Source: Voacanga thouarsii (taxonomy: Eukaryota > Streptophyta > Magnoliopsida > Gentianales > Apocynaceae). Taken from it: 64,000 nt of DNA. A program made the translations under genes and the position numbers. The DNA is taken from positions 350,001 to 414,000 of the forward strand of contig JANUWF010001699.1 in NCBI GenBank assembly GCA_026120185.1, given 5' to 3'. Below are positions 23,967 through 36,100 of this stretch, piece after piece; position 1 is the first letter of the stretch, and the number at the start of each line of letters is the position of its first letter. The notes beneath the pieces were generated by a model. That model was not told where the DNA came from and searched no databases. It worked only from the letters and a program-made list of their open reading frames with translations.

Positions 23967-24608
23967 TTATTTCTTCTCCCGAGGATGCCATTCCTTGCCT
24001 AGTTTGTGGAGGTTTCCATCTCCCGGAGGCTTCTCTAATCTTTCCTTGACAGATTTGGCATCTGAGTCACTATTGGCAGCTACTTCAATACCATCTTGTG
24101 CTTTGTCTGAGGTTTGGCTAACAAAGCCTTAGCGGGTTTTCACCTCTACTAATCTTGTGAACTCCTCAGCTGTGGAGGGTGCTCTGATATCCTCTTGGCT
24201 GTGTTCTTTATTGTCATGAATCTTCTTCTTCCCTTCACTATATCTCTGAAAACAATCATGAAATTAAAGTTGTCTTTTTCCACAGAAACTTATTACATTT
24301 TGTTTGCTGTAGAACACTGTAGGATAAAGGGGAAGAGGAGGAGGAGGAGGAAGAAGAGATCATACCTTAATGGACATAGGGATGTAAGTTGTATTAAGGA
24401 CATGGGGATGTAAGCTGTAAGGCATTTCATACGGTATGCATGTGAGGAGTTGTAGAAGTGAAGAAGATGGCTTCCTCCCATACTTTACAGTTTTCTTTGC
24501 TCTCTGTCTCTGTGTTACAGAAGCAAAAGCTTTTCCATAGGTGGTGGAGGGAGCAGGGGCTCCAAGAAGAGGTCCATAAGCTTTCGGGAAGAAGGTAAGG
24601 CTATACAT
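23967..24608 (-). pseudogene. Two-exon hypothetical protein with one internal stop
   Basis: Exon 1 is 24608-24366 (81 codons, Met start at 24608) and exon 2 is 24245-23967 (93 codons with stop). The intron 24365-24246 is 120 bp with donor ccattaag|gtatga and acceptor ttgttttcag, and the two exons join in phase. The protein begins MYSLTFFPKAYGPLLGAPAP, has a basic QRQRAKKTVKYGRK segment, and ends hydrophilic (AEEFTRLVEVKTR, then KERLEKPPGDGNLHK and HPREKK). One in-frame TAA at 24131-24129 splits exon 2 at codon 39. I do not recognise the family. The N-terminus is rich in Ser/Pro/Ala and could be an organelle transit peptide, but that is a guess. Confidence 0.5.
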
Positions 24609-24609
24609 A

Positions 24610-25030
24610 TTCCCGTGGTGCAGCTAGACGGCAATGGTGCGGGGGAGTGGTTCGCAGCCCTTGAGGAGAAGCTTTTCTGAAGTTCATCATATTGTGCTCA
24701 GTATTTCGGGATTGTTGAAATCCGTTGTGATGATTGTGAGGAGCTATTGACAATAAATAATAGATTATCAAACTTTGAACGTAGTTAATCTTATCGAATA
24801 ATGAAAAGACATGTTGAAATTCAGATAATCTTCATCTCAATGTATTTGGATTCAATGAACTCTTTCATCTCAATCTATCTAGATTCAATGAATTCATTAA
24901 ATTCAATTCAGATAGATAACCTTCATATTTATATAAAAAAAAGAAGTATTTAAAAAAATCTCAACAATTCAAAGTACCTATGTGTCAACATAAGAAGTGA
25001 CATGTGTTGTTGTGAAGTGCTTCCGCAGCT

Positions 25031-25078
<48 letters not shown>

Positions 25079-26360
25079 AAAGGAAAATTTCCATATCTTG
25101 TAATTATTTTATAAATATATTTGTAGGAATAGCCATATGAAAAAAATTTAATCAGTTATCTATGATTTAGTAAATGATGCTTCTAATTAACAATTTGCGT
25201 TACTAGCTTATTACATACTACTGTATAACATAATTATTTGAAGACAATTTGATTACCTTTATCGTACATGATGATGTGCAGAATCACCCCCAAATGTTTG
25301 ATGGATACGTGGAGAAAGATATCGAGAATGAGAAATTTTATTTTAATTTTTTAGAATTAGCTACTTTATTATCAACCAAATGCATTCAGACAACAAAAGT
25401 TCCTTCTTCAACATCGAAGTATACCTAAACTTTTTGGCGAGTAATACTACCAGAGCTATTCTCTTCGTGCTAGAGAAAATTTCTGTCAAAGAACTAAATT
25501 ATCCCTTCTGGTAAAAAAAGAAACCTCTAAAAGAAATATTTTTATTATTTAAATGAACACAAACCCTATTCTCTATCACTCTCCACTTCTTTCTTGTTCG
25601 GGCTATCTCCTCCTCCTCCTTCAGTTCTTTGTCTTCTCAGTCTCTAAGATTTCTCAGCAGTGCTTCAATCGTACTACATAATTTCTCTTCATATATCTAA
25701 TCCAATTCTCAATCATTTCCTTCTTTTCTCGTAATTTTTTTCCCCTAATTGACTCCTTGTAACGGGAAATCTTGGACATAATTCCTTATTAAAGAAATAA
25801 GGATTTTTATCCTTCTGAAGCATCCTTCAGCATCCTTGAACCCTTTCTCTTGTTGGGCACGTCTTGGACATGGCGGATACACGGGTGGGGCAATAAATGG
25901 AGGAGTTATTCATTAGACTTCATGACTGAGAACAACATAGTGAAATCAAGAGAATCTTGGCAGAGAAGTGAATATTTTGAGAGAAATTTGTGGAGGCCTA
26001 AACATAATTGTGAAGTAGTTCTTTTTTTCCAAGTCAACTTTTAGAAATTAAATCCTCAATACTTTGTTAAAAAAAACATTGAAAGTGGTGTTCCTTCTCT
26101 TGATATTGTATTGGTGTGAATGCCTTAAAAAATGGAGAAGTTATATTTTGGATTTCTAGAGAGACTGAGAGATTTGGAAGTATGAAAGAGGGCAGACTAT
26201 GAATGGTACTTTAAGACCCCCTAGAAAATAATTTATTTTGTTAAGACCCCCTAGAAAAGAGTTGTACTTTATTACATTTGTTTAGCCTTTTCATTTGTTC
26301 TTTTGAACTTTAAAAACAAATTTTCAAGAAATAACACACTTGTTTGATTTTGTATTCTAA
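24610..26360. other. Gene-free stretch
   Basis: No supported gene. It has a pyrimidine-rich run with ctcctcctcctcc at 25600-25625, and a short direct repetition of ttaagaccccctagaaaa at about 26211 and 26240. The small ORF at 25850-26044 has no recognisable features. Confidence 0.5.
25035..25075. repeat. (TA)n microsatellite
   Basis: About 20 uninterrupted ta units. Confidence 0.98.
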
Positions 26361-26363
26361 TAA

Positions 26364-26460
26364 CCATTTAGACAATACACGTTTCCACCTGTGTATTGTT
26401 AGATTATATACACCGTGATAATTGATGTATATAATTTTTTAATAAGAATTGTCTAAATGG
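26364..26460. repeat. 97-bp foldback element with nested hairpins
   Basis: Outer 13-bp perfect inverted repeat ccatttagacaat (26364-26376) / attgtctaaatgg (26448-26460). Two further stems lie within: acaatacac with gtgtattgt (about 26372-26399) and attatataca with tgtatataat (about 26404-26435). Could be a tiny MITE or a decayed structured element; no clear target duplication is seen. Confidence 0.6.
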
Positions 26461-27888
26461 AAATTGCTAGGTTAGGTGGATATACATTTAGATGTTCATA
26501 TAGCCACCACCTAAACAATTATATCCATAACTTTGTTCTACTACATTCCACAACCAGTTTCCTATCCCTACAATATTGCACCAGTATAGTACAAAGTACT
26601 ATCCATTTCCATTACACGGATGGTTTCTCATTCTCCTTATATCCTCTAGATCAAAAGACATTCGCTTGAATTCTTTTATCATCAATAGAAACATTCTCCC
26701 TTTCTAATTAATCTTTAAGCCTAGACATAATAACAGTAATAACATTATCATTGACAAAAATAGAAGATAGATTAAATAATAAAATAAAATGAAAATGGGT
26801 GCCTGAAATATATATTAGCGATAATATTTAAAACCTTCATGTGTCATTCAGCAGATTAGTGGCCATGGAATGGATCTATCCACAAAGGCACGACATCATC
26901 TGAAAGGCACTACAAGAATAATCAAACAAACACATTTTTATACGCACAAACACCTTAAAAATCAAAGTGATCAAAACATGACATAAACTTCATATCAGTT
27001 ATCCAACATATGGAAACAAAGGCAGCATTCAGCTCTAGTTGTTAAAGCACTATGAGGTTTGCATCACATAAGTTGTTGGAATTTGTATACATATGAAGAA
27101 AATATATAATTCATACCAACACTATACTTTTTACCAATATTCTCACTACAACCTCGTCAACTATTTTATTTACTTTTAAGTTTCTCTCGAATTTCTTTTT
27201 GTCTAATAAAACTTCACAAACACTATAAATAATATAAAGTCTTTCTAAAGCTATTGAATTGATCAGTAATGGAAAGATATCAATGACAAGATGCAATTTG
27301 CAAGGTAATTTTCAAAAAAAAAAAAAAGGACTGTATTCCCGAATTAATCATAAAAAATCACATTACAGTAACAAAATTTCATTCAGTATACTGAATGTAC
27401 AAAAGATTCCAAGGCAGAATTTTTACGCATTCGACTTTCTCTGATAAACTCGATTGAAGCTAGTAAAGTGCAAATTTTGCACCCTTCTTACTGCTGTAAG
27501 CAGAATTTTTGTTTCATAAGTTTAAAACATAACATCGTCATTTTAAAGGCACCGCTCATGCTAAAATCACCGATTTTTTCAATAAACTATTGTCAAGGAA
27601 ATAAAATGCATTAAATTTAACTACCTTTATTTGGAGATTGTGCCAGACTAGGTATGTTGGAGTTACACAATTTAACATTCACATTACTTCACCAAACCTT
27701 CTGATAAATACCTGAAATCAAATCAAAACTAATTAATACACTAATTTATTACAAATGATTAAATCAAAGAGCTCAAATGGACATAGCTAGCTAATTCAAA
27801 AATCAATCTATTACAAATTAAGCACTGAAAAAAAATACCTATATATACATAAATCCACATATATAAATAGGGAAATAAATGGAATCAC
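26461..27888. other. Gene-free AT-rich stretch
   Basis: No recognisable coding sequence on either strand. An A-run of 14 lies at about 27315-27328. Confidence 0.5.
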
Positions 27889-28447
27889 CTATGTCACTGA
27901 GAAGGCGTTGGGTTTCCCTAAAATGAATAACAAAACACAAAACAAAATTTTTAAAAATTAAACAAAAAATGGAATACTTTGTACTTTTTTTTTAATTTTG
28001 ATCATATGAACAAAGAGATACAGGTAATCTGCATGTATATTTGAGATCTATGGGATGGAAATTCAAGAAAAAAGAACCACGAATGACAGAAGAACACAAT
28101 ACCTTAATGCTTTGCTTAGGTAAATTGCGCAATTTGCCATGAATTTTTTTGGTATCATTGAGAATTTTGACGCTTGTCTGCAACCCAGAGGTATTATGCT
28201 ATAGAACAATGCCCCTGACATATAGAAAGAGGTAACGAACGATAGATTATACATAATAAAGATAAACTAGGAAACATTTAATTGTCTGAGGTGCCGACTT
28301 TGGTTATTTTCTCTTTTATATCCAGCTCAATTCCAAAAGAGTAAACATGAATGTTAAAAAAGCTAAGTACAAAAGAAAGAATGCAAGCATGTACGAGTGA
28401 GTCAAACCATAATAAGACCTTACTTGAACTCCTGTGAGAGTTCCCAT
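27889..28447 (-). other. Candidate short exons of an unidentified gene relic
   Basis: Three minus-strand blocks have good splice-site flanks: 28447-28424 (MGTLTGVQ; tt-ag / gtaagg), 28177-28103 (TSVKILNDTKKIHGKLRNLP; ttgcag / gtattg) and 27917-27889 (29 bp; attttag / gtgatt). The first two join in frame; the third does not keep the frame of the second. I do not recognise the protein. These may be decayed exons of a captured or duplicated gene, but chance matches are possible. Confidence 0.25.
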
Positions 28448-28907
28448 CTAATCGAATACATAAAACAATAGAAGAAGATTAATATTGAAAAAAAGCAAGT
28501 GTGCAACAATCATCGTTAAACATAGACATGGAAATGGCCCCAAGTAAATAGCTTACCTTCAAAATCACGTAAGAATCTTTTGTGGAAAATTTCCCATATG
28601 AAGACTTTGTTACACTAAAATTCTTGATTCACCATTTCTCAATTCCACTAATACAATCAAGAAGTATAAAAAAAATTCCTCATTGACAGAATTATAGATC
28701 CGAAACAATAGAAAACTGTAAACACTTGAACAATAATATCAATTGTTTTAGTGATTTCTTTATTTTCCTCATCAACATCCCCATATAAACTTCTATTCAA
28801 GCCACTTGAAAGTAAAAATCCATTATGAAATTTGATTTATCCAAACAAAATGAAAACAAATTTGTCCTGATATTCAAGGTAGACAACAATGTTGGTTCCT
28901 AGAAACG

Positions 28908-29006
28908 ATATGCCTTCTGTCGAGCCCCTTGGAATGCTGGATCCAAATCTCTCATTGAAACAACCATACTGCTTGTAACTTCCTTAAGTGGAAATAGAAG
29001 TTCCAC
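28908..29006 (-). pseudogene. Villin first coding exon remnant
   Basis: After an acceptor (aaatttcag at 29009-29007) and 39 bases of leader, an ATG at 28967 opens MVVSMRDLDPAFQGARQKA. The extreme N-terminus of plant villins (actin-bundling gelsolin-family proteins) is VSMRDLDPAFQGAGQKAG followed by (L/I)EIWRIENF. Here one Gly is Arg, and the sequence runs into a stop (28901-28899) instead of continuing to EIWRIE. Either the exon's donor has mutated (ggc|atat for gt) or the rest is lost. No downstream villin exon was found. The acceptor upstream of the ATG is consistent with a 5' UTR intron. Confidence 0.75.
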
Positions 29007-29009
29007 CTG

Positions 29010-30270
29010 AAATTTTAAAAAGTAGTGTTGAGAGTGTAGAAGCATAGAGCAGTAGAAAAAAGAACATAAAGAAATATGAAGTTGAGTACACAGGATTAAA
29101 AAACTAAAGAAAAACAAAATCTGAAATCTCATAAGATTGCAAACTAATATAACTCATAAAGTGATAAAAATCAACTAAAAGCAAAACCTAGACATTAATA
29201 AAATTCTAGGCCAAGAAGATAGAAAAGCTAAATGGAAGTTCAAGGCAAACATTGTAAGCAAGACCTAGAATACTGAACAACTTGAACTTTATTGAAGTTT
29301 AACTTTGAAATAAGTATGATGGATATCCCTCCAAAATATAAAAATAGCAAACATTACAGATTTGATCATATCAAATCCATGGTTTTCCAAGCCCTTTTAC
29401 ACATATCCCAACATAGTTTCTTATAGATTAGGCACAAATTCACTAGTTTAAAATCTTACTCAATAAAAGTGTATTCTTCCACTGGATGAATTGAAAAATG
29501 AGATCTCAACGTAGGAAGGAGGCATTATCATTTGAAGCATAGATTACAGACTACATAAATGTGGCATTTTCCACCCAAATTTCTCAAAGCCACCCCCCCT
29601 CCCCACAAACAACAAGAAAAGAATTGAAGTTATTAAACCCGTTCCTTCCGCAAGTGGTAGCCAAATTTTCCAAGAAAAACCTTTCAAATAGATTATTGGT
29701 GGCCCTAAGTTAGTCCATGATCCAAATTCTTACAACTCTTGTGGAAGAAGGACTATTCGCTGTTATATATAAATTTGCATAGAATGGATTGTAGCTCAAA
29801 GACAATGCTTGATACATTTATCCAAAAAATAGGGTGTTGTGTCTAAAATCTCCGTCCATTTCTGTGTATACTACCGGTAATTCTCTCTGTTCTTTTACTC
29901 GTAGTCCTCGGCTGTCTCTTCTTTCATCACTGAACCTGCCTACTGCAAGTCCTCCACTGGGCAACCTCCAAATCATTAGGCCCACAAACCATCGATATTC
30001 ATCCTAAAAAATATTATAAATAAAATTCCTATCTTTTGTTCTCAAGTTCATTTTTGGATTCACCAAAAATTTCTACCTTTTAGGCGTGCTTTGTATTTCT
30101 GAAAAGCAATTTCATTTCCAATTCAGGCAAGAAATTGGATTAAATATATGCATAATCACAATAATGGTTTGAATAAAATAGCTAAGCAATTAACATCTTT
30201 TTCTTACGCTTCTTCAAGTCTTGTTCATTTATTAGTACTCCATAATTTGTGACGGCAGAGGAGGATAGTG
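29010..30270. other. Gene-free stretch
   Basis: No supported coding region; AT-rich with a C-run (ccacccccccctcccc) near 29590-29604. Confidence 0.5.
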
Positions 30271-30279
30271 GTGGCGGAG

Positions 30280-30516
30280 CCGACGGAGGAGAGCGCTTAT
30301 CTCAGCCTGCACTTCTGCCATCAAAACGGGGTCACCCACCGGGATATCAAGCCGCAAAATTTCCTTCTTGATCAGAACGGAAACCTTAAAATTTCCGACT
30401 TTGGTCTCTCCGTCTTGCCTGAACAGCTGGAAAACGGACTTCTTCATACGGCGTGCAGCACAGCAGCATACGCTGCCCCTGAGATTGTGTATCGTAAAGG
30501 GTACGATGGTGCAAAA
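30280..30516 (+). pseudogene. CBL-interacting protein kinase (CIPK/SnRK3) catalytic-core fragment
   Basis: Encodes [40 protein letters not shown] and [20 protein letters not shown], up to DGAK. This is CIPK-type kinase subdomains VIb to IX: HRDxKPxN, DFGLS(A/V)LPEQ and the activation segment LLHTACGTPAYVAPE. The Gly-Thr-Pro of the activation segment is changed to Ser-Thr-Ala. The N-lobe, the rest of the C-lobe and the NAF domain are absent. CIPK genes are often intronless in one clade, so this may be a piece of such a gene. GC-rich relative to its surroundings. The sequence degenerates into A/T DNA right after GAK. Confidence 0.88.
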
Positions 30517-30789
30517 ATCCCTTCAAATTTCTTTTTAAAAAACTAAAAAAAAAACTTTCATTAATATTAAAAAAAAACCCTTCAAATTTCTTTTTAAAAA
30601 ATTCTTTTAGATTTAATGTTTAAAAAAACCCTTCAAATTTCCTTTTCTTAAAAAATCCTTGTAAATTTAATGTTAAAATCTATATTCATCTGACTTTATA
30701 TCACCTCTTTATTTTCTTTTTTAAAAAAATTTAAAATTTACTTTTGCTAAGTGTCAGCCACGTGTCTCAATGGCAACTCTTCATAGCTA

Positions 30790-30791
<2 letters not shown>

Positions 30792-30832
<41 letters not shown>
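30792..30832. repeat. (TA)n microsatellite
   Basis: About 20 ta units; a shorter tract occurs at the equivalent place in duplication copy 2 (about 50287-50313). Confidence 0.97.
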
Positions 30833-30837
<5 letters not shown>

Positions 30838-31033
30838 TTTAGAAAAAGTAAAAGAAAAATGTAAACATATCTATAACTATTTTTTTATCATTATAACAGT
30901 TATTTCTTGAAAAATTCACCAATTTAATCCTTAACTTTTATTTTTTGAAAACGTAAAAGTTATGTGAGTTTTTGTACTTATAGGGTATTTTTTGATAGGT
31001 TAAGTTTCTTTAATAGAAACAAGCGCTCAAACG

Positions 31034-31248
31034 TCGCAGGTGACTCCTTCCCAGTGATGATGGGAATCATTCCATGATTTCAGCTATCCTTGTGGATAAT
31101 CGGATATTTGAAGCTTGATATTCAGCAATGCAAGACTGTCGGTCTCGTTCTTGGGATAGCTTGTAGCTATAGCACCCTTTGCCATCAAAGTCACAGTTGC
31201 AATGACGAACATCTTAACTTTAGCTGCTAACCATAATTGAAGATCCAT
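31034..31248 (-). pseudogene. LRR receptor-kinase relic E: signal peptide and LRRNT
   Basis: From a Met at 31248: MDLQLWLAAKVKMFVIATVT, then KNETDSLALLNIKLQISDYP. This parallels the start of copy B (MGLKFSSAAEVLVLFFSA ... NETDRLALLNIKLQISDDP), i.e. a secretion signal and the N-terminal LRR cap. A stop follows at about 31084, then remnants of the WNHSxHHCHWEGVTC block. Nothing of the LRRs or kinase remains. It belongs to the duplicated segment; its twin is at 50440-50712. Confidence 0.85.
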
Positions 31249-31894
31249 GTTTGCAATTTGAAATGAAATGTGTCCTGTAAAAGGCTTGAAATTTCTACCA
31301 TAAAAAACTTTACTCTGCACTTGGACAGCAACCCAATTAAAAAAAAAAAATCTATATAAATTTCAATCCAACTATTCTTAATTTTCAAAGAATTATAATT
31401 TATTTACAAAATATAACATTATAACTCCTGCTTGGTCCCAAATAATCCCATATTTTTAATATAAATTTCTTCTTAACTTAAATAATTTTTATTCAGTGAA
31501 TTACTGCTCAAGTACCGGCCTTCACTTACCAAATTGGGATTAATTAGCTCGACTTAGTAAACGGGTGTTTACTAAGTCAAGAATTAAGCTAATTAATTTA
31601 AAATTTGACTGACTTGTCAAATCAGTCAACTCTAATTTTGATAAGCTAATAAAATTGAAAAAAAATTAGTACATATGAATATTAAAAAATTGCAAAACAA
31701 GCACAACCTTTCTGTGGTTAAGCGATAGTGTTGACGATGACAATGCCTTTCTTTTTATCTTTCCCTTGTCTCAGAATTCCTAGTGTGAAATGCCCACATA
31801 AAAAACACTATTGCCATCCTCAGAACCTTATAATCATCAGTTGAAGGATCAAAACCAAATCCTTCGCCACATTTGAACCAATTGTATCTAGGCA

Positions 31895-32335
31895 TTTTTG
31901 AACCTCTAACGAGGAAGTGTTTTGAATTGGCGAACTGCCGGATTACACAAAAGACATAACTGGTTAGACGAAAACTCAGCGAATCATCAACCCGAAACGA
32001 CTTATGTTAATGAGGATCAACTCAGGATCTTTGGAAAATCTCAAATGCATTCTTATGAAAAAAGGGTAATTACTAACCCATTCCCACCAAGTTTTACAAA
32101 CGCATTTAATCACATCAATGATTTCATGGACAATTTGAGAAGATCTCCATGCAAAGTTCTTTTAGGAGATTCGTCATGTCACGTTTCTCGTGGACGTAAC
32201 TTAACTGCACAAATGTCAAATAGGTTTTTGTGAGCTAGTTCACAAGTCAGCGCCGCCCCCCCTAACTCATATTCTCCTGTCACTATTTATATGAGATAAA
32301 AACAATTTTTTTTAAAAGGTAAGTTGTTCCATTTA
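31895..32335 (+). other. Segment present only in duplication copy 1
   Basis: Copy 2 reads gcatttttgagtaaggtc straight through (56414-56431), whereas copy 1 has about 440 extra bp here. It includes a 103-codon open frame from Met 31922 (MNWRTAGLHKRHNWLDENSA ...) with no recognisable domain. No clear terminal repeats or target duplication; either an insertion in copy 1 or a deletion in copy 2. Confidence 0.5.
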
Positions 32336-33008
32336 GAGTAAGGTCATTATAATTGAGTCCATTTATCAATTAATAATTTTTTTAAACCAAACACGCATTA
32401 ATTATTTAGATACGATACTATATGTAAGGTAATAGCCAAATCCCTTTCTTGATTAAGTATATTTGGTGGAGATTCATATAAATTTCGATGGCTTCTATGT
32501 GTAAAAGAATTTTTTAAATTTAGATGTGTTGATATTTGTAAGGTAATTTATAAATTTTTTCTCTTATTTTGATATTTCTAACTGAGGTATAAATTAATTT
32601 GGACGTGTTGGCATGATAACTATTTCTTATCTCATATTGGAATTTTTCTAAAAGAGGTACATTAATTGGAATACACAGGCATATGTCACGTAATTTGTAG
32701 TCAAGTTTCCACTTATAATTAATTTAATTAGGATATACGTTAATATGGATGCATTGGCATAATAATTAGTTCTTATCTCTTTTTTGTGATCCGTTTGCAA
32801 TCTTTTATGATCTAATTTTATGTGCTTTTTAAATTGAGAGCTAATTATGTATTAGACATATTTAGCAAATATGTTAACAATTACAAAAATAAACTTTTTC
32901 TAACATATATCTCACAAATAACGTATTAATTTGAATACATAAGTTGACATAGCAAGTGAGGTAATCATAAATTTGGATAAAATCTTAAAAAAAAAAAAAG
33001 TGTGCAAT

Positions 33009-33100
33009 CCGAGGACTTCTCAAGGTGTTACCCAGATGGAATATGGTATAGTAGTTGATACCTCCACCCTACGCGCGGAGATTTTACCCGGCGATTAAAT
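33009..33100 (+). ncRNA. Possible tRNA-derived SINE fragment
   Basis: ggtatagtagttgatacctc resembles the D-arm/A-box of tRNA-Asp-like genes (gtatagtggtaagtat). It is followed by an anticodon-stem-like ctcc ... ggag pair and acccgg. A B-box (ggttcgaat) is missing, so it would be truncated or degenerate. It sits exactly where similarity between the two duplication copies stops. Confidence 0.3.
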
Positions 33101-36100
33101 AAAATTTATCACATATCTATAAACAAATAAAATTTATAAATAAATTATTAGTTAGAGAGTATAAAACAAAGATTAATGTACATACATTACAACTGCTGTT
33201 GATAGAGTATCTACATTTAAATATAAAAAAATCAACAACTGACCCTGTACTTTTATGAATTTTTCTATAATTGTTGTCACTAACCTAGAGATATAATCCA
33301 AAAATGAATAAGTATAAGTTTCTTCGATTTAATAATCCATCTAAAAAATAATAAATTAATTATCTTCTATATGTGTTTATTTGTATAGAGTGGAAAAAAG
33401 AGATTATACAAAATTCAAATTTGTGAGAAAAACTATTCTTAAGTTATATTATTTCGATTAAAAAAAATCAATATATAATTTTTGCATTTGTATGAGTTGT
33501 GATTTTTTTTTTTTTATCAAATATCTCCTGTAGCAATAAATATTAAACAAAAAAAAGAGAGAGATTAATATAATGTTGTGCTAAAAAGTTATAAATAAAA
33601 TAATTATCGAAGTTGCTCATAAAATTAGATAAAAGTACTTAAAATTGTACACTTACAGTTAAGATGAGAATTGCAATCACAAACAAAACAGTATTATAAG
33701 ACAGACAAAGCACATATAAAGTAGTATTATAAGTTGCTTTTCTATGCTTTCGTTCCTTCTCAAGATTTGTTTACGTGCAATCACAGATAAAGTAGTATTA
33801 TAAAATAGAAATAATTAGTTTTAGTTCTTTTCTTTCTTTCTTACCTCCATCAAAATTGAAGGATAATGATAAGAAAAACCTATATTGTAAATGATTATTA
33901 TCACTTGGTATCCAAACTTTCTCAAAAAATAAATAAATAAGTAAATAAAATCCACATAAATGTATCCCCGCAAAAAGAGGGAAAAAAGCCAAAAAGATAA
34001 TAAAAAATTACCTTAGAATGCATCTTGATCATCAATCTTGTTGTATCCAAAAATGAAAAGAACAAAGAGTTACTACATATATGAAAGAGGTTCCTCAAAA
34101 TTATATTAGATAAAATAAAAAAAGTTGATAATCCAAAATAAGAAGAGAATAAGTTGAATATGAATAGACAAATTAAATATTTATGTATGATATCTTGATA
34201 CCTTGTATGTTAATCATCAACTACTACAACTGCATTCATAAATGTGACTATTGTATTAGTAACAGTAAGGTTATACTTCTTCTATGTTGTCCTTCAAAGA
34301 TGAGTTAAGTGATTATGAACACCAGGAAAGAGAAACCGCTTGAAAAAATCTGGCATCCCTCTCATTTTCATGTCTATCAGCCTTCAGTTCATGGAGTTGG
34401 TTTTCTAAGTCATCAATTTTTGTCTTCTACCTATCATTCTTGCATCCATAGACGAAAAATATATCTTATCATCAATAATGAAAACTCAAAATCCTAATTT
34501 CAATTAAATAAAGAATACGTACAGGAAAATAGTAAGCTAATGCATCTAGATGTCATTCTGTGAATAAATCAAAGAATGAAAATTTTTTCAAACAGTAATA
34601 ATGTGTAATAAATTAAAGAATGAAACTTGTAGGCCTATATTATTATGAAATAATAATGTGTCTCTTCGTTTTTTTTATTGACTCTTAAATTATATTGAAG
34701 AGATTATTTAAGATATTAACAGCATCCATAAAAGAATACAAAAAGGTTTTACTAAATTTTACAATTAATTGGAGAAGATGGAAAAAAAAATTGCTTTGAA
34801 AATTTACTTGAATAATTTAATCCCCTCTTCGCTTTTAGTTTTTTCAAAAAGAATAATAATGTATAATAAATTAAAGAATGAAACTTGTAAGCATGTATTA
34901 TTATGAAATAATAATGTATCTTTTATTTTTTTATATGATTCTTTAATTATTTTTCATAAATTATCTTTCTCATTTATGTTATAATAATGGTTATAATAAT
35001 ACTCATATATCTTTTTATACAATATTGTTAAATGTTTAATTTATCCATGATGACCAAATTAATTTCAACTATAAAAAGAGTTAGGTGGAAGTATTGATGA
35101 AATTAACATCATTCATAATAGAATACAAAAATGTTTTAATAGATCTACATCATTAATTAGAGAAAATAAAAAAGTAAAAAAAATAAAATTTACTTTGAAA
35201 ATTTACTTGGATAATTTAATCCCCTCTTCACTTAACCACAAAAAAAAATTGATAATAAAAAACAAGAAAAGAAACAAAATGGTAACAGACAGAAAAGAAA
35301 CTCAGATAAAAAATGACAAAAATTTAAAACTTCTAAAAAAATAATAACAACCATCTAATATGAATTGATAGAATAGAGGAGCTAACTAATTAACAATAAG
35401 AAGATATACTCATAAATAAATTAAGAAATCAAAGAATCACAATAACTCAAAAATAGTAGAAATATTTGTTACCACGATTGTAGGTTGATAAATATTTACA
35501 TAATATTTTATATAATTACTGTCCACTATTTTTCCTCTTTCTGGAGTTATTCTAATTATATTTATTCTAGTTATGTTTTTGTCATAAAATTATATTAAAT
35601 TGGTGCATTTGTCTTATTTGAGTATTGTTGACCTATGATTTTTTTTTATGGTATTTTACTTTTTTAATGTTATAAATATGTATTTGCATTTTTTACGTAT
35701 CTGATTTCTTTTCTTGAGTTTTGTTGTTATTTTGCTTCCTCATCTGTTCTTGTTTTGTGGACAATTCTTTTGGCTTTTAAGGTCTTGATGGTATCTTTAT
35801 TTTTGAGTAATTTTCATTATTAATTTTTCTCATCAGAAAATGTGTGTGCGTGTGTTCTATAATCTTTGTTGAACTAAGTAAGTCTTTTTTTTTTTTTTTT
35901 GGTTATGTGGTATTTTATTTTTTATTTATATATTTTATATATGTTAAAATGTTGACTTTTTTGCCAGTTACTCAAAAGCAACCCATTGGTATTCTAATTA
36001 TATTTGTAATAGAATTTTTATTTTACAGGCTGTCCAAATTCTCTATGCATTTTGACAAATTCATTAATATGATTGATTTTTTGGTATTATTGTTTATGAG

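Larger units (their letters stand above)
30750..33008. repeat. Segmental duplication, copy 1, left part
   Basis: Collinear with 50220-50917, 52617-52711 and 56096-57215, where copy 2 carries extra insertions. Shared landmarks are the (TA)n tract, the LRR-kinase N-terminal relic, ctcaagtaccggccttcac (31507), the aattttgataagctaat block (31634), caattgtatctaggcattt (31876) and gtcacgtaatttgtag (32684). Similarity ends at gtgtgca near 33006. Confidence 0.85.

Noticed and set aside
30232..30447. 71-codon minus-strand ORF
   Set aside because: Antisense shadow of the CIPK fragment.
31922..32233. 103-codon ORF as a confident protein-coding gene
   Set aside because: No family features, no supporting splice or promoter context, and the segment is absent from the sister duplication; kept only as an unexplained copy-specific segment.
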